From NCBI GenBank assembly GCA_046724395.1, contig JBKOWM010000129.1:1-29011 (forward strand): a stretch of DNA of 29,011 bases. Direction: 5' to 3'. Of this stretch, positions 1 through 7,755 are shown piece by piece. Under the pieces are notes generated by a model. That model worked only from the letters and a program-made list of their open reading frames with translations, was not told the origin of the DNA and made no database searches. The position numbers and the translations under genes were made by a program. The number at the start of each line of letters is the position of its first letter. Within the stretch, counting starts at the first letter, position 1. The DNA comes from DATAEU01 sp046724395. Its GTDB lineage: Bacteria; Actinomycetota; UBA4738; HRBIN12.

Positions 1-1055
1 TCGCGAGACAGGCGCGACCGGCGCTCGGGATCGCGCGCCAACTCACCAAGGACGGCCGCGAGCGCGGCGGGGTCGACGGGACCCGCCGGCACGGTGGCGA
101 CCGCGCGTTCCGGCAGGTCGAGGTATGTCCCGGTCGCGCTCACGACGGTTGGTCGCCCGGCGTGAAGCGCCCGCGCGAGCGATCCGCTCGCCTCGCCTCG
201 GTGCGGATGACGCAAGTCGACGACCACGTCGGCGGCCGCGATCCAGCCGAGGAACTCGTCGTCCGGCACGTCCGCCGCGAGGATGGCCCGGTCACCGAGC
301 GCCGCGGCTCGAACCGCGGCGTGGGCATCGAAGTCGGGGATGGTTCGCCCGACGAGCGCCACGCGCACGCTCGCCGGCAGCGACGCGACCGCTGCGAGGA
401 CGGCGTCGAGCTGCTTCGCGCGGTTCAGATCGCCGGCCGCGACGACGAGGAGGTCGTTGGCCCGGACACCGGCGCGAGCGCGGAGCGCCGGGGCGAGCGC
501 CCGCGCCGCGGCGAGCTCACGGTCGCCCTCGACGGGCGGATGCGGCACGACGAAGACCGGCGTCGCGCACCCGAAGTCGCGCAAGTAACGCCTCGCGAAC
601 TCCGAATGGACGACCACACCTCTCGCGTGTCGGACGATGTGCGCACACCAGGGCTGCGAAAGCGGCTCGTGGATGCGCGCCTCCGGAAGGGAAAGCCGCG
701 GCGCGCGCCGAGCCGCCTCGCGCCACGCGCGGTGTCCCACCGGATCGCTCTGCGCCAGCAGCCCCTTCACGAGGTCGTCGAGGCCGAGGTCGTGGAGCAC
801 CACGAGGCCCGGTCGGGCGCTCGCGATCCGGTAGATCTCCCCGTGGAACTCGACGTTGTTGCCGATGTGGTAGACGGCGAGGCCGTGGGCCCGCACGAGC
901 ACCTCGTCCCGCGCCCTCACCGGCCACACGACGTCGATCCGGCGCGCATACCCCGTGGACCGCAGCCCGTCGAGAACTGCGCGTGAGTACGTCGCGACGC
1001 CCGTCGGTGCCGGCGGCATCGGCGAGACGAAGGCGATGTCCTGCCGACGGAGCAT
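1..1055 (-). CDS. Glycosyltransferase family 4, partial at C-terminus
   Basis: Reading the minus strand from ATG at 1055 gives an uninterrupted frame that runs off the left edge, about 351 residues seen. The N-terminus (MLRRQDIAFVSPMPPAPTGV, then ATYSRAVLDGL) is the glycine-rich donor-domain start of GT-B GT4 enzymes. Near the edge the frame reads DVPDDEFLGWIAAADVVVDL, then RHPHRGEASGSLARALHAGR, the GT4 acidic nucleotide-sugar binding region. The enzyme is inferred to add a sugar to a surface glycan in the cytoplasm; donor and acceptor are unknown. It lies 32 bases downstream of the next GT4 gene on the same strand, so the two are probably co-transcribed. A GTG at 1064 is an alternative start. 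The end of the protein is outside the window. Confidence 0.85.
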   Translation of the reverse strand, partial: MLRRQDIAFVSPMPPAPTGVATYSRAVLDGLRSTGYARRIDVVWPVRARDEVLVRAHGLAVYHIGNNVEFHGEIYRIASARPGLVVLHDLGLDDLVKGLLAQSDPVGHRAWREAARRAPRLSLPEARIHEPLSQPWCAHIVRHARGVVVHSEFARRYLRDFGCATPVFVVPHPPVEGDRELAAARALAPALRARAGVRANDLLVVAAGDLNRAKQLDAVLAAVASLPASVRVALVGRTIPDFDAHAAVRAAALGDRAILAADVPDDEFLGWIAAADVVVDLRHPHRGEASGSLARALHAGRPTVVSATGTYLDLPERAVATVPAGPVDPAALAAVLGELARDPERRSRLSR

Positions 1056-1087
1056 CGGGATCACCGCCGGCCGCTCGAGCCGGCGGA

Positions 1088-2137
1088 TCAGGCGAGCAAC
1101 CGCGCGACGACTTCGGACCACGCCGGCACCTCCCGTTCGAGCACGTCCCGGCCGGCGGCGCCCATCCGCGCCGCCGCCGGCCGGTCCGCGAACAAGCGGT
1201 CGAACGCCTCGGCGATCGCCCTCGGCTCGGGCGATGCGACGAACCCCGTCTCCGCGTCGATGACGAACTCGAGCGGACCACCGCTGTCGGACAGCGTGAC
1301 GACGGGCCGGTTCGCCGCGAACCCCTCGAGCGTCACGTATCCGAAATCCTCGTCGAAGGGTCCGTAATACACACCGAGCGCCGAACGCATCAGGTCCATC
1401 AGACGCTCGTCGGACGGGGACACCTCGATCGACACCCGGTCGCCGAGACCATGGTCGTCGATCTGCCGCCTGAGCGCCGGCTCGTCGGGGCCTCGACCGA
1501 CGAGTAGCAGACGGACGTTCGTACGGACGTGGCGCATCGCGTCCACGACGATGGATTGCCGCTTCAAACTCTCGAAGCGGCTCGGGAAGACGACGACGTC
1601 ACCGTATCCGCGCGGTTCGAGCGCCAGCAGCGCGTCCGTGATCGGCGAGCGGTGGTAGAGCGGTTCCGAGGCGATGCCGAGCGAGTCCTCCAGCCGCCGT
1701 GCGACGTTCCTGGAGTTCGCGAACACGCGCTTGGCCTCGCCGAGCGCCACCCGATCGGCGGAATGAATGAGGTCGCGGACGAGCGCGCCGTCCGGCTGAC
1801 GCGCGAGATCCGCGTATTGAGCGTGATCCCACAGCTCGTAGGCGGTTCGATGCTGATGGATGAGCCACACGATCTTCAGCTCGTGCGGCACGAGGTATGC
1901 CGGGAACTTGAGCGCAATGACGACGTCGATCGGCAGCCCGTTCGATTCCGACAGATCGAGCGCGCGCCAGACGGCCATCTGATGCGCGAGCTCGGGGCCC
2001 GGATACCACTTGCCGGCGATGAGGACCAGTTCGGCGTCGTGACCAGCGTCGCGGAGCGCCTGGACGAGCCGCTCAGCGTGCGTTTCGGCGCCGCCACGCA
2101 CGAACGGCGTCTGCGGGTGACAGACGGCGACACGCAT
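1088..2137 (-). CDS. Glycosyltransferase family 4
   Basis: A 349-residue GT-B glycosyltransferase. The N-terminal Rossmann domain starts MRVAVCHPQTPFVRGGAETH, with the G-G-A-E-T loop typical of GT4. The C-terminal domain shows VVVFPSRFESLKRQSIVVDA, LLLVGRGPDE, and the nucleotide-sugar region YYGPFDEDFGYVTLEGFAAN followed by RPVVTLSDSGGPLEFV, with the two Glu of the EX7E-type motif (E at DEDFGYVTLE). Length is normal for the family. Its ATG overlaps the TGA of the upstream coiled-coil gene by one base (TGATG), which suggests translational coupling. It is inferred to act in the cytoplasm on a lipid-linked surface glycan. Substrate is not predictable. Confidence 0.92.
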   Translation of the reverse strand: MRVAVCHPQTPFVRGGAETHAERLVQALRDAGHDAELVLIAGKWYPGPELAHQMAVWRALDLSESNGLPIDVVIALKFPAYLVPHELKIVWLIHQHRTAYELWDHAQYADLARQPDGALVRDLIHSADRVALGEAKRVFANSRNVARRLEDSLGIASEPLYHRSPITDALLALEPRGYGDVVVFPSRFESLKRQSIVVDAMRHVRTNVRLLLVGRGPDEPALRRQIDDHGLGDRVSIEVSPSDERLMDLMRSALGVYYGPFDEDFGYVTLEGFAANRPVVTLSDSGGPLEFVIDAETGFVASPEPRAIAEAFDRLFADRPAAARMGAAGRDVLEREVPAWSEVVARLLA

Positions 2138-2661
2138 CAGGTGCGTTCCTGCGGAGACGACTCCCTATTTTGAGGGGCTACCGCTCGCGCGTTCGCGCTC
2201 GCTTCTTCAGCCCCCCGAACCCCCTCCTCTCGGGGGGCTACCGCTCGCGCGTTCGCGCTCGCTTCTTCAGCCCCCCGAACCCCCAGCTCGGCGCGGAGGC
2301 GTTCGATCTCCGCCTCGGCGTCCGCGAGCCGGTCCGCGAGCATCCGGGCGAGCGCGCCGAGGTCGCCGAGCAGACGGTCGTACCGGCGGCTCACGGGCCG
2401 CAGGGCGCGATACATCAACAGCTTCGTGTTGCGCTTCCACGGAGCCTGCGACCCGAGCAACGGCTCCTGGCGCGGGATCGGCGAGCGCTCGTCGGCACGC
2501 ATCGAGGCGACGAAGTCGTGCAGCGCGATACGGAGCTCCGCGGTCGAGCGACTCGCAGACGACGTCGGGTCGCCGGCCCAATACAGCTCGCGCTCCAGCA
2601 CCGATTGTGCGTCGTCGTTCGGATCCGAGCTCGGCTCCGGCATGCGCGATGAGCGTATCAT
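2137..2661 (-). CDS. Coiled-coil protein with a duplicated 20-residue C-terminal unit
   Basis: A 174-residue protein of no recognised family. The N-terminal half is polar (…LERELYWAGDP…). The centre is basic (APWKRNTKLLMYRALRPVSR), and residues about 95-128 form a predicted coiled coil (LGALARMLADRLADAEAEIE, RLRAEL). Similar short coiled-coil proteins often sit beside glycosyltransferases. After the coil, the unit GVRGAEEASANARAVAP occurs twice with a 20-residue period, encoded by the two tandem DNA repeats at 2174-2284. The tail therefore probably reflects insertion and duplication of a DNA element rather than a selected protein domain. A second ATG at 2643 is a possible start. The stop overlaps the start of the downstream GT4 gene by one base. 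Function unknown; a scaffold or chain-length role is only a guess. Confidence 0.75.
   Translation of the reverse strand: MIRSSRMPEPSSDPNDDAQSVLERELYWAGDPTSSASRSTAELRIALHDFVASMRADERSPIPRQEPLLGSQAPWKRNTKLLMYRALRPVSRRYDRLLGDLGALARMLADRLADAEAEIERLRAELGVRGAEEASANARAVAPREEGVRGAEEASANARAVAPQNRESSPQERT
2174..2284. repeat. Two tandem hairpin repeats (60-bp period), GGGGCT-type stem
   Basis: Positions 2174-2224 and 2234-2284 are identical over 51 bases. Each copy holds the core CTACCGCTCGCGCGTTCGCG followed by CTCGCTTCTTCAG. The core is closed by complementary arms: GGGGCT/AGCCCC in copy 1, and GGGGGGCT (2232-2239) with AGCCCCCC (2269-2276) in copy 2, around a 29-base loop. The period is a multiple of three, so the coiled-coil gene stays open. 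The same core recurs at 6980-7006 and 21839-21971. Confidence 0.92.
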
Positions 2662-2715
2662 CGGGCTTCCCTGCGCTTGCTGCCGCGCGTTCTCCCCGCG
2701 AGCGGTGATACCTCG

Positions 2716-4056
2716 TCAATGCGCGCCGAATTTCGTCCCGGTGCAATCCGTGCGAAGGGGCTGCGGATCGGGCGCGCGCGGCGGCAGCGAGAAGTCGAAG
2801 TCGTAGCTGAGGTTCGTGGCGTCTCGATCGCGATGCGTCAGCTGCGTGAGCCCCCAGTTGTCCTCGATGAAGCGCAGGATCGAGGAGAACTCGCCGAGCT
2901 GGTGGTCGACGACGCCGCGCTTCGCGTACGGGCTGATGACGAGCATCGGGACGCGGATGCCGAACCCGAAATCGTCGACCTGCGGCGGCGGCACGTGGTC
3001 GTAGAACCCGCCATAGTCGTCCCACACGACGAAGATCGCCGTGGTCGCCCACATCGGGCTGCGCATGATGGCGTTGATCACTCGTGTCGACCAGTTCTCG
3101 CCGTAGCAGAAACTCCACTCCGGGTGCTCGGACAGCTCGAACCTCGGGGTAACCCAGGTGACCGGCGGCAACGCGTCGAGCTCGATGTCGCGAACGAGCT
3201 GATCCACGGGGAACATGTGACGGTTCCAGCGCGACTCGTGCATCCGGTAGCGTCGGATCGCGGAGTAGGCCGACCAGATGTAGCCGGCCTGCGTCTCGGT
3301 CGCGGCGTAGTACGCCCACGGGATGCCGGCCGCGTTCAGAAGATCGCCCTCGGTCTCGAAGTCGAAGCACGGCGGGACGGCCTTCGCGTGACCCTCGGAG
3401 TCGTAGACCAGCACCTTCTCGACCTTCGGGGCGTCACATCCGAAGCTGTTGGAGTAGAACGTGTCGCGCCGTGGGTTGTCGTGCGTGCCGCCGGACTGCG
3501 CCGCGATGGTGTACAGGTGGTTCGGGAACGATGGGCCCTGAGCGCTCGCGAAGAAGTTGTCGGCCAGGACGAAGCGCTCGGCCCAATGCCAGTAGTTCGG
3601 CAGCTGATCCTTGTGCAGCTGCGTGTAGGCCCACAGGTCCCCCGCCGGCGTCTGATTGAACCCGTCCATCTTGCCGTGGTTCCAGGCCCGCAGCGCGCAC
3701 TCGTAACAATGCGGGATGTCGAGGATGCGGCCGTCGCTTCCGGGCTCCAGAGGCCTGCGAACACCGTCGTCCCGACCGACACGAGTGCCGTTGGCACCCG
3801 GGAACGTGCCGAATAGGTTGTCGAACGTCCGGTTCTCCTTGATCAAGAAGACGACGTGCTTGATCGGCCACCGAGTTGGGAAACCGGACGCACCGACCGT
3901 GCTCGGCGCGGCGACCGCTGATGCTCGGGCGGTGAGCGGGGACGGCGACGCAGTTCGCTCCGCGCGAGGCTCTCGCTCGGCGTGACATGCCGCGAGGATG
4001 ACGAACCCGAGCACCGCGACGATCAGCACGCGGTAGGGGGTACGCGTCAGGGGCAT
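2716..4056 (-). CDS. Secreted lipoprotein phosphoesterase (phospholipase C / acid phosphatase family)
   Basis: From ATG 4056 the 446-residue protein begins with a lipoprotein signal peptide: MPLTRTPYRVLIVAVLGFVI followed by LAAC, where Cys is the lipidation site. The open frame extends further upstream, but that part overlaps the divergent methyltransferase and the signal peptide fixes the start. The mature part is the alkaline-phosphatase-like phosphoesterase domain (PF04185). Visible motifs are HVVFLIKENRTFDNLFGTFP (metal-binding Glu-Asn region), GPSFPNHLYTIAAQSGG, VVWDDYGGFYDHVPPP (metal-binding Asp and His) and VPMLVISPYAKRGVVDHQLG. Family members hydrolyse phosphate esters or phospholipids outside the membrane. 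The substrate here is unknown; release of phosphate from lipids or wall polymers would fit the glycan neighbourhood. It is divergent from the methyltransferase gene, with 37 bases between starts. Confidence 0.9.
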   Translation of the reverse strand: MPLTRTPYRVLIVAVLGFVILAACHAEREPRAERTASPSPLTARASAVAAPSTVGASGFPTRWPIKHVVFLIKENRTFDNLFGTFPGANGTRVGRDDGVRRPLEPGSDGRILDIPHCYECALRAWNHGKMDGFNQTPAGDLWAYTQLHKDQLPNYWHWAERFVLADNFFASAQGPSFPNHLYTIAAQSGGTHDNPRRDTFYSNSFGCDAPKVEKVLVYDSEGHAKAVPPCFDFETEGDLLNAAGIPWAYYAATETQAGYIWSAYSAIRRYRMHESRWNRHMFPVDQLVRDIELDALPPVTWVTPRFELSEHPEWSFCYGENWSTRVINAIMRSPMWATTAIFVVWDDYGGFYDHVPPPQVDDFGFGIRVPMLVISPYAKRGVVDHQLGEFSSILRFIEDNWGLTQLTHRDRDATNLSYDFDFSLPPRAPDPQPLRTDCTGTKFGAH

Positions 4057-4093
4057 CGGCGCCCGGAGTCTACGTGAGCGATATCGTGGGTCG

Positions 4094-4855
4094 ATGACGT
4101 CGGAACACGTGCTCATCAACCGCGCCTCGTGGGACAACGACGCACCGAACTGGGTCGAGCCCGGCCGCCGGGCCTGGATCGGGGAGCCGACGTGGGGAAT
4201 CTGGTCCGTCCCCGAGACGAAGCTGCATCTGTTTCCCGACGAGGTCGCCGGGCTCGACGCGATCGAGTTGGGGTGCGGGACCGGGTATGTCTCGAGTTGG
4301 CTCGCACGGCTCGGCGCTCGGCCCGTCGGGTTGGACAACTCGTCGAAGCAGCTCGAGACGTCGCGCGCGTTTCAACAGGAGTTCGGCGTCCGGTTTCCGG
4401 TGGTCCACGCCGATGCCGAGAACCTTCCGTTCGCCAACGAGAGCTTCGACCTCGCCATCTCCGAGTACGGGGCGGCGATCTGGTGTGACCCGTACCGTTG
4501 GATCCCCGAGGCAGGGCGCGTGCTTCGCCGTGGCGGTCGCCTCATGTTCCTGGCGAACTCCTACCTCGTCGCACTCACCTCGCCCGAAGAGACGGACGGC
4601 CGCGTCGGCGAAACCCTTCACCGATCCCATTTCGGCATGCACCGGTTCGAATGGGACGAGGACGACTCGATCGAGTTCCACGTGCCGCACGGCGAGATGA
4701 TCGGGATCCTTCGTTCGTCCGGGTTCGAGGTCGAAGCGCTGCTCGAGATCCGTGCGCCCGACGACGCGAAGGACGACCCGCGGTTCCCGTGGCTCAGCGC
4801 CGATTGGTCGCGACGATGGCCGAGCGAGGAAGCCTGGAAGGCGCGGAAGCGCTGA
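4094..4855 (+). CDS. Class I SAM-dependent methyltransferase
   Basis: A 253-residue Rossmann methyltransferase. Motif I is AIELGCGTGYVSSWLARLGA. The acidic residue that binds the ribose is in ARPVGLDNSSKQ, motif II is HADAENLPFANESFDLAISE (methyltransferase type 11 pattern), and GRVLRRGGRLMFLANSY follows. The family transfers a methyl group from S-adenosylmethionine to a small molecule or sugar. As first gene of the glycosyltransferase run it may methylate a sugar or cap the glycan chain, which is inference from context only. The last 40 bases overlap the assigned start of the next gene. The C-terminus is rich in Trp and charged residues (WSRRWPSEEAWKARKR). Confidence 0.9.
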   Translation: MTSEHVLINRASWDNDAPNWVEPGRRAWIGEPTWGIWSVPETKLHLFPDEVAGLDAIELGCGTGYVSSWLARLGARPVGLDNSSKQLETSRAFQQEFGVRFPVVHADAENLPFANESFDLAISEYGAAIWCDPYRWIPEAGRVLRRGGRLMFLANSYLVALTSPEETDGRVGETLHRSHFGMHRFEWDEDDSIEFHVPHGEMIGILRSSGFEVEALLEIRAPDDAKDDPRFPWLSADWSRRWPSEEAWKARKR

Positions 4856-6015
4856 GCGCGCCGCTTCGGGTCGCGATCGACGCGCGGGCGGCCGTCGCGC
4901 CCGAGGGCACCGGGGTCGGCGTGTACGAGCGCGAGGTGATCAGTCGCCTTCCGATCGCCGACCCGAACGCCGTGTACACCGCTTGGCTGCTCGACGTCCG
5001 TGGTCTTGCGACCCGGCGGCGGTTCTTCGGTGACGTGCCCCGCCTGCGCGAGCGCCGGACGCTCATTCCGGCCCGCGTGTTCGACCGGGCCGTCGCGCGG
5101 CTCGATCTGCCGCGGATCGAATGGTTCGTCCGGTTCGACGTGCTGTTCGCGCCGAACTTCGTCCCGCCTCCGACGCGCGCGCCGCGACAGGTCGTCACGA
5201 TTCACGATCTCGCGTTTCGACTGATGCCCGAGACGGCGCCGCACGCGGTCCGGTGGTGGCGGCGGGCCGTCGAACGGGCGGTCACGCAGGCGGCTCGGGT
5301 GATCGTGCCGTCGGCCGCGACACGGCGCGACCTCGTCCGCCTGTACGGCGTCGACCGTCGTCGTATCGCCGTGGTCCCACTTGCCGTCGATCACGCGCGC
5401 TACCGACCTCCAGACGCGGCGGCGATCGCCCACGCACGCGGCCGGTTCGGCCTGCCCGAGCGCTATCTGCTGTTCTTGGGTCTGGACCGACGCAAGAACC
5501 TCACGGGGCTGCTCGAGGCCTTCGAACGGCTCCCGCCGGCCGGCCGACCCGCCCTCGCGGTCGCTGGCGCGCAACCGTGGGAACCCGACGGGCGCGACCC
5601 CACTACGGACGCGCTTGCGAAAGTGTCGCCGCAGGTCCGCTCCAGCGTCGTCCGCCTCGGATACGTAGACGAGCGCGTCAAGCCGGCACTTCTCGGCGGA
5701 GCCACCGCGCTCGTCTACCCGTCGCGGTACGAGGGATTCGGGCTCCCCGTGCTCGAGGCTATGGCCGCGGGGACGCCGGTCGTCGCGTCGAACGTGTCGT
5801 CGCTCCCGGAGCTTGCGGACGGCGCGGCCCTGCTGGTCGACCCGGACGATCCGTCGGCGATCGCCGAGGCCCTGGCTCGCGTCCTGGACGATGGCGACGT
5901 TCGCGAGCGGCTCCGGCGCGCGGGCCTCGAGCGAGCGTCGGGGTTCACGTGGGACGCGACGGCGCTGCGAACCGCGCGCGTCATCCGTTCCGCCGCCGCG
6001 CACGAGGTCGCGTGA
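4816..6015 (+). CDS. Glycosyltransferase family 4
   Basis: The frame is open upstream inside the methyltransferase gene. ATG 4816 gives MAERGSLEGAEALSAPLRVA, leading into the typical GT4 start LRVAIDARAAVAPEGTGVG. The protein has 399 residues. The acceptor domain ends near VVTIHDLAFRLMPETAPHAV, the usual GT4 sequence with catalytic His and Asp. The C-terminal half has YLLFLGLDRRKNLTGLLEAF and YPSRYEGFGLPVLEAMAAGT, with the EX7E motif (E-GFGLPVL-E), then PVVASNVSSLPELADGAALL. It resembles mannosyl- and rhamnosyltransferases of this family, but the sugar cannot be assigned. The start could be slightly later, since a 40-base overlap with the upstream gene is long. Its TGA is overlapped by the GTG of the next gene. 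Confidence 0.9.
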   Translation: MAERGSLEGAEALSAPLRVAIDARAAVAPEGTGVGVYEREVISRLPIADPNAVYTAWLLDVRGLATRRRFFGDVPRLRERRTLIPARVFDRAVARLDLPRIEWFVRFDVLFAPNFVPPPTRAPRQVVTIHDLAFRLMPETAPHAVRWWRRAVERAVTQAARVIVPSAATRRDLVRLYGVDRRRIAVVPLAVDHARYRPPDAAAIAHARGRFGLPERYLLFLGLDRRKNLTGLLEAFERLPPAGRPALAVAGAQPWEPDGRDPTTDALAKVSPQVRSSVVRLGYVDERVKPALLGGATALVYPSRYEGFGLPVLEAMAAGTPVVASNVSSLPELADGAALLVDPDDPSAIAEALARVLDDGDVRERLRRAGLERASGFTWDATALRTARVIRSAAAHEVA

Positions 6016-7022
6016 GGGCGTCGCGGGTGCTCGTCGTCGGCCCGTATCCGCCGCGGCGGTGCGGAATCGGGGCGTATGTCGCCGCTCAAGTCGAGCGGCT
6101 GCGCGACGGCGGCAGCGCCGTGGTCGTCCTGTCACCTGCGGACGGCGCCGGGGATCTGCGGGTGCGGTTCGTCGGCGGGGCGGCGCTGCGTCGCGCCGCC
6201 GCGATGGGGCGAACATTCGACCGGATCGTCGTCCACTACGAGACCGGTATCTGGTTTCGTCCGCGGTCGCCCGTCACGCACGTCCTCACCGCCGCGTCGC
6301 TGCTGTGGCTGGTGCTCCGTCGTGCGCAGACCGAGATCCTGATCCACGAGGCACGCGAGCCGCCGTCGCTGGTTCGGCCCGACTACGCGCTGCTTCGGCT
6401 CGCCTTCGCTCGCGCGACGTTACGGTTCCATACGCTCGCGGAGCGGGACGCGTTCGAGGCGGCGTACGGGATCCGGGCGCGCGCAACGCTCACCAAGCAC
6501 GCGGACGGCGTCGTGGTCCACACGTCGATGTCGCGGACGCGGGCACGGGCGAAACTCGGGTTCGAGGCCGACGGTCCCCTGTTCGTGTGCGCCGGCTTCC
6601 TTCTGCCGGACAAAGGGTTCGATCGCGCCGTCGGGGCGTTCGCCGCGGCGGGCTCGCCGGGACGCCTGGTCCTGATCGGTTCGGTGCGGGACGACACACC
6701 GGAGAATCGGGCGTACGCGCTTCACCTGCGGACGCTGGCGGAGCCGTCGGAGAACGTCACGTTCATCGAGCGCTACGCCTCGGACGAGGAGTTCGATGCG
6801 TGGGTCAGCGCGGCGGACGTACTTGTCCTGCCGTACCGGCGCGCGTGGTCGTCGGGGGCGCTCGCGCGCGCACAAAGGATCGGCACGCCGGCCTTCGTCT
6901 CCGACACCGGTGGCCTCGCGGAGCAGGCAGGCGATGACGACCGGGTGTTCGGCACAGACGACGAGCTCGCCGAGCTTATGCGCGAACGCGCGAGCGGTAG
7001 TCCCCCGGGGCCTGGGAGGTAG
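6012..7022 (+). CDS. GT-B glycosyltransferase (GT4-like)
   Basis: GTG 6012 overlaps the previous stop in a GTGA junction and gives VRASRVLVVGPYPPRRCGIG, a proper GT4 N-terminus, with 336 residues in all. The N-terminal domain is short. The C-terminal domain shows FVCAGFLLPDKGFDRAVGAF, LVLIGSVRDDTPEN, and VSAADVLVLPYRRAWSSGAL followed by ARAQRIGTPAFVSDTGGLAE. The usual EX7E motif is replaced by a W-S-S-G-A-L-A-R-A-Q pattern, as in several bacterial GT4 variants. The final residues (MRERASGSPPGPGR) are encoded by a truncated copy of the hairpin repeat (6980-7006), so the natural C-terminus may have been altered by it. It is part of the glycan operon; substrate unknown. Confidence 0.88.
   Translation: MRASRVLVVGPYPPRRCGIGAYVAAQVERLRDGGSAVVVLSPADGAGDLRVRFVGGAALRRAAAMGRTFDRIVVHYETGIWFRPRSPVTHVLTAASLLWLVLRRAQTEILIHEAREPPSLVRPDYALLRLAFARATLRFHTLAERDAFEAAYGIRARATLTKHADGVVVHTSMSRTRARAKLGFEADGPLFVCAGFLLPDKGFDRAVGAFAAAGSPGRLVLIGSVRDDTPENRAYALHLRTLAEPSENVTFIERYASDEEFDAWVSAADVLVLPYRRAWSSGALARAQRIGTPAFVSDTGGLAEQAGDDDRVFGTDDELAELMRERASGSPPGPGR
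6980..7006 (-). repeat. Truncated, inverted copy of the hairpin repeat
   Basis: Read on the minus strand, 7006-6980 matches the left part of the repeat unit at 2232-2258 with one mismatch in 27 bases (GGGGGACTACC… against GGGGGGCTACC…). The match covers the left arm and the first half of the core, then stops; the right arm is missing. It encodes the last residues of the glycosyltransferase at 6012-7022 in a reading phase different from that used at 2174-2284. Confidence 0.8.
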
Positions 7023-7032
7023 CATCCCGCGC

Positions 7033-7755
7033 GTGGACCGGGCGAGGTACCACGTGATGACGACGCTCGCGCGGTTTCCCGCGACCGCGATGCCGCTGGC
7101 GCGGCTGCGCGGCGAGGGCGAGCTAGTCGACAACGACACCGACCTCGTGATCGAGTCGTATCCACGATGCGCGTCGTCCTTCGCTCTCGCCGCCTTCAAC
7201 CTCGCGCAGCACCCCAGCATCTATCGGGTCGCGTTTCAGACGCACGCGGCTGGTCACGTCATCGAGGCGGTGCGGCGGGAGGTTCCGACGCTCGTTTTGA
7301 TTCGGGAGCCGGAGGATGTCACGGTCTCGAACATGATCCGCCATCCCAAGCGAACAGTCGCCGACCTGCTCCATGGTTACCTCAGGTTCTACCAGCCGCT
7401 TCTCCCCCACCGGGACGGCTTCGTCGTCGGCACGTTCGGAGAGGTGACGGGCGGCCGAATGGATGCCGTCATCCGGCGGATCAACGGGAGGTTCGCGACG
7501 CCGTTCGTCGAGTTCGAGGCGACGGAGGAGAACGTCGCGATTTGCCTGCGGCAGATCGACGAGCACTGGCGAGCGCGTCGGGGGGACGGCGAGCGCCTCG
7601 AGCGCATCGTCCCGCGGCCGTCGGACGTCCGCGAGGGCATGAAGGCGAGTCTGCACGCTCGATATCGCAAGACGGCGCCCCCGCCACTGCGCTCGCGCGC
7701 CGAGACATTGTTCTCGCTTCTCGCCCCGCCCGAGGCCGGCATGCGCGCCTCGTGA
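7033..7755 (+). CDS. Sulfotransferase-like protein
   Basis: A 240-residue protein. Near residue 40, DLVIESYPRCASSFALAAFN is the position of the 5'-phosphosulfate loop of PAPS-dependent sulfotransferases (usually YPRSGTTWL). VLIREPEDVTVSNMIRH matches the 3'-phosphate-binding segment (R-x-P-x-D-V-x-V-S), and the Leu- and Tyr-rich LLHGYLRFYQPLLPHRDGFV follows. It is therefore probably a sulfotransferase acting on a glycan, although the loop is divergent and lacks the usual Gly-Thr-Thr. GTG 7033 is preceded by GGGAGGT at 7014-7020, a good but distant ribosome site; ATG 7057 is an alternative start. Its stop overlaps the GTG of the next gene. If active, it implies a sulfated surface polymer. Confidence 0.72.
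   Translation: MDRARYHVMTTLARFPATAMPLARLRGEGELVDNDTDLVIESYPRCASSFALAAFNLAQHPSIYRVAFQTHAAGHVIEAVRREVPTLVLIREPEDVTVSNMIRHPKRTVADLLHGYLRFYQPLLPHRDGFVVGTFGEVTGGRMDAVIRRINGRFATPFVEFEATEENVAICLRQIDEHWRARRGDGERLERIVPRPSDVREGMKASLHARYRKTAPPPLRSRAETLFSLLAPPEAGMRAS

Noticed and set aside
125..1507. 460-residue open frame on the plus strand
   Set aside because: It is antisense to two GT4 genes and is almost entirely Arg, Ala, Pro and Gly.
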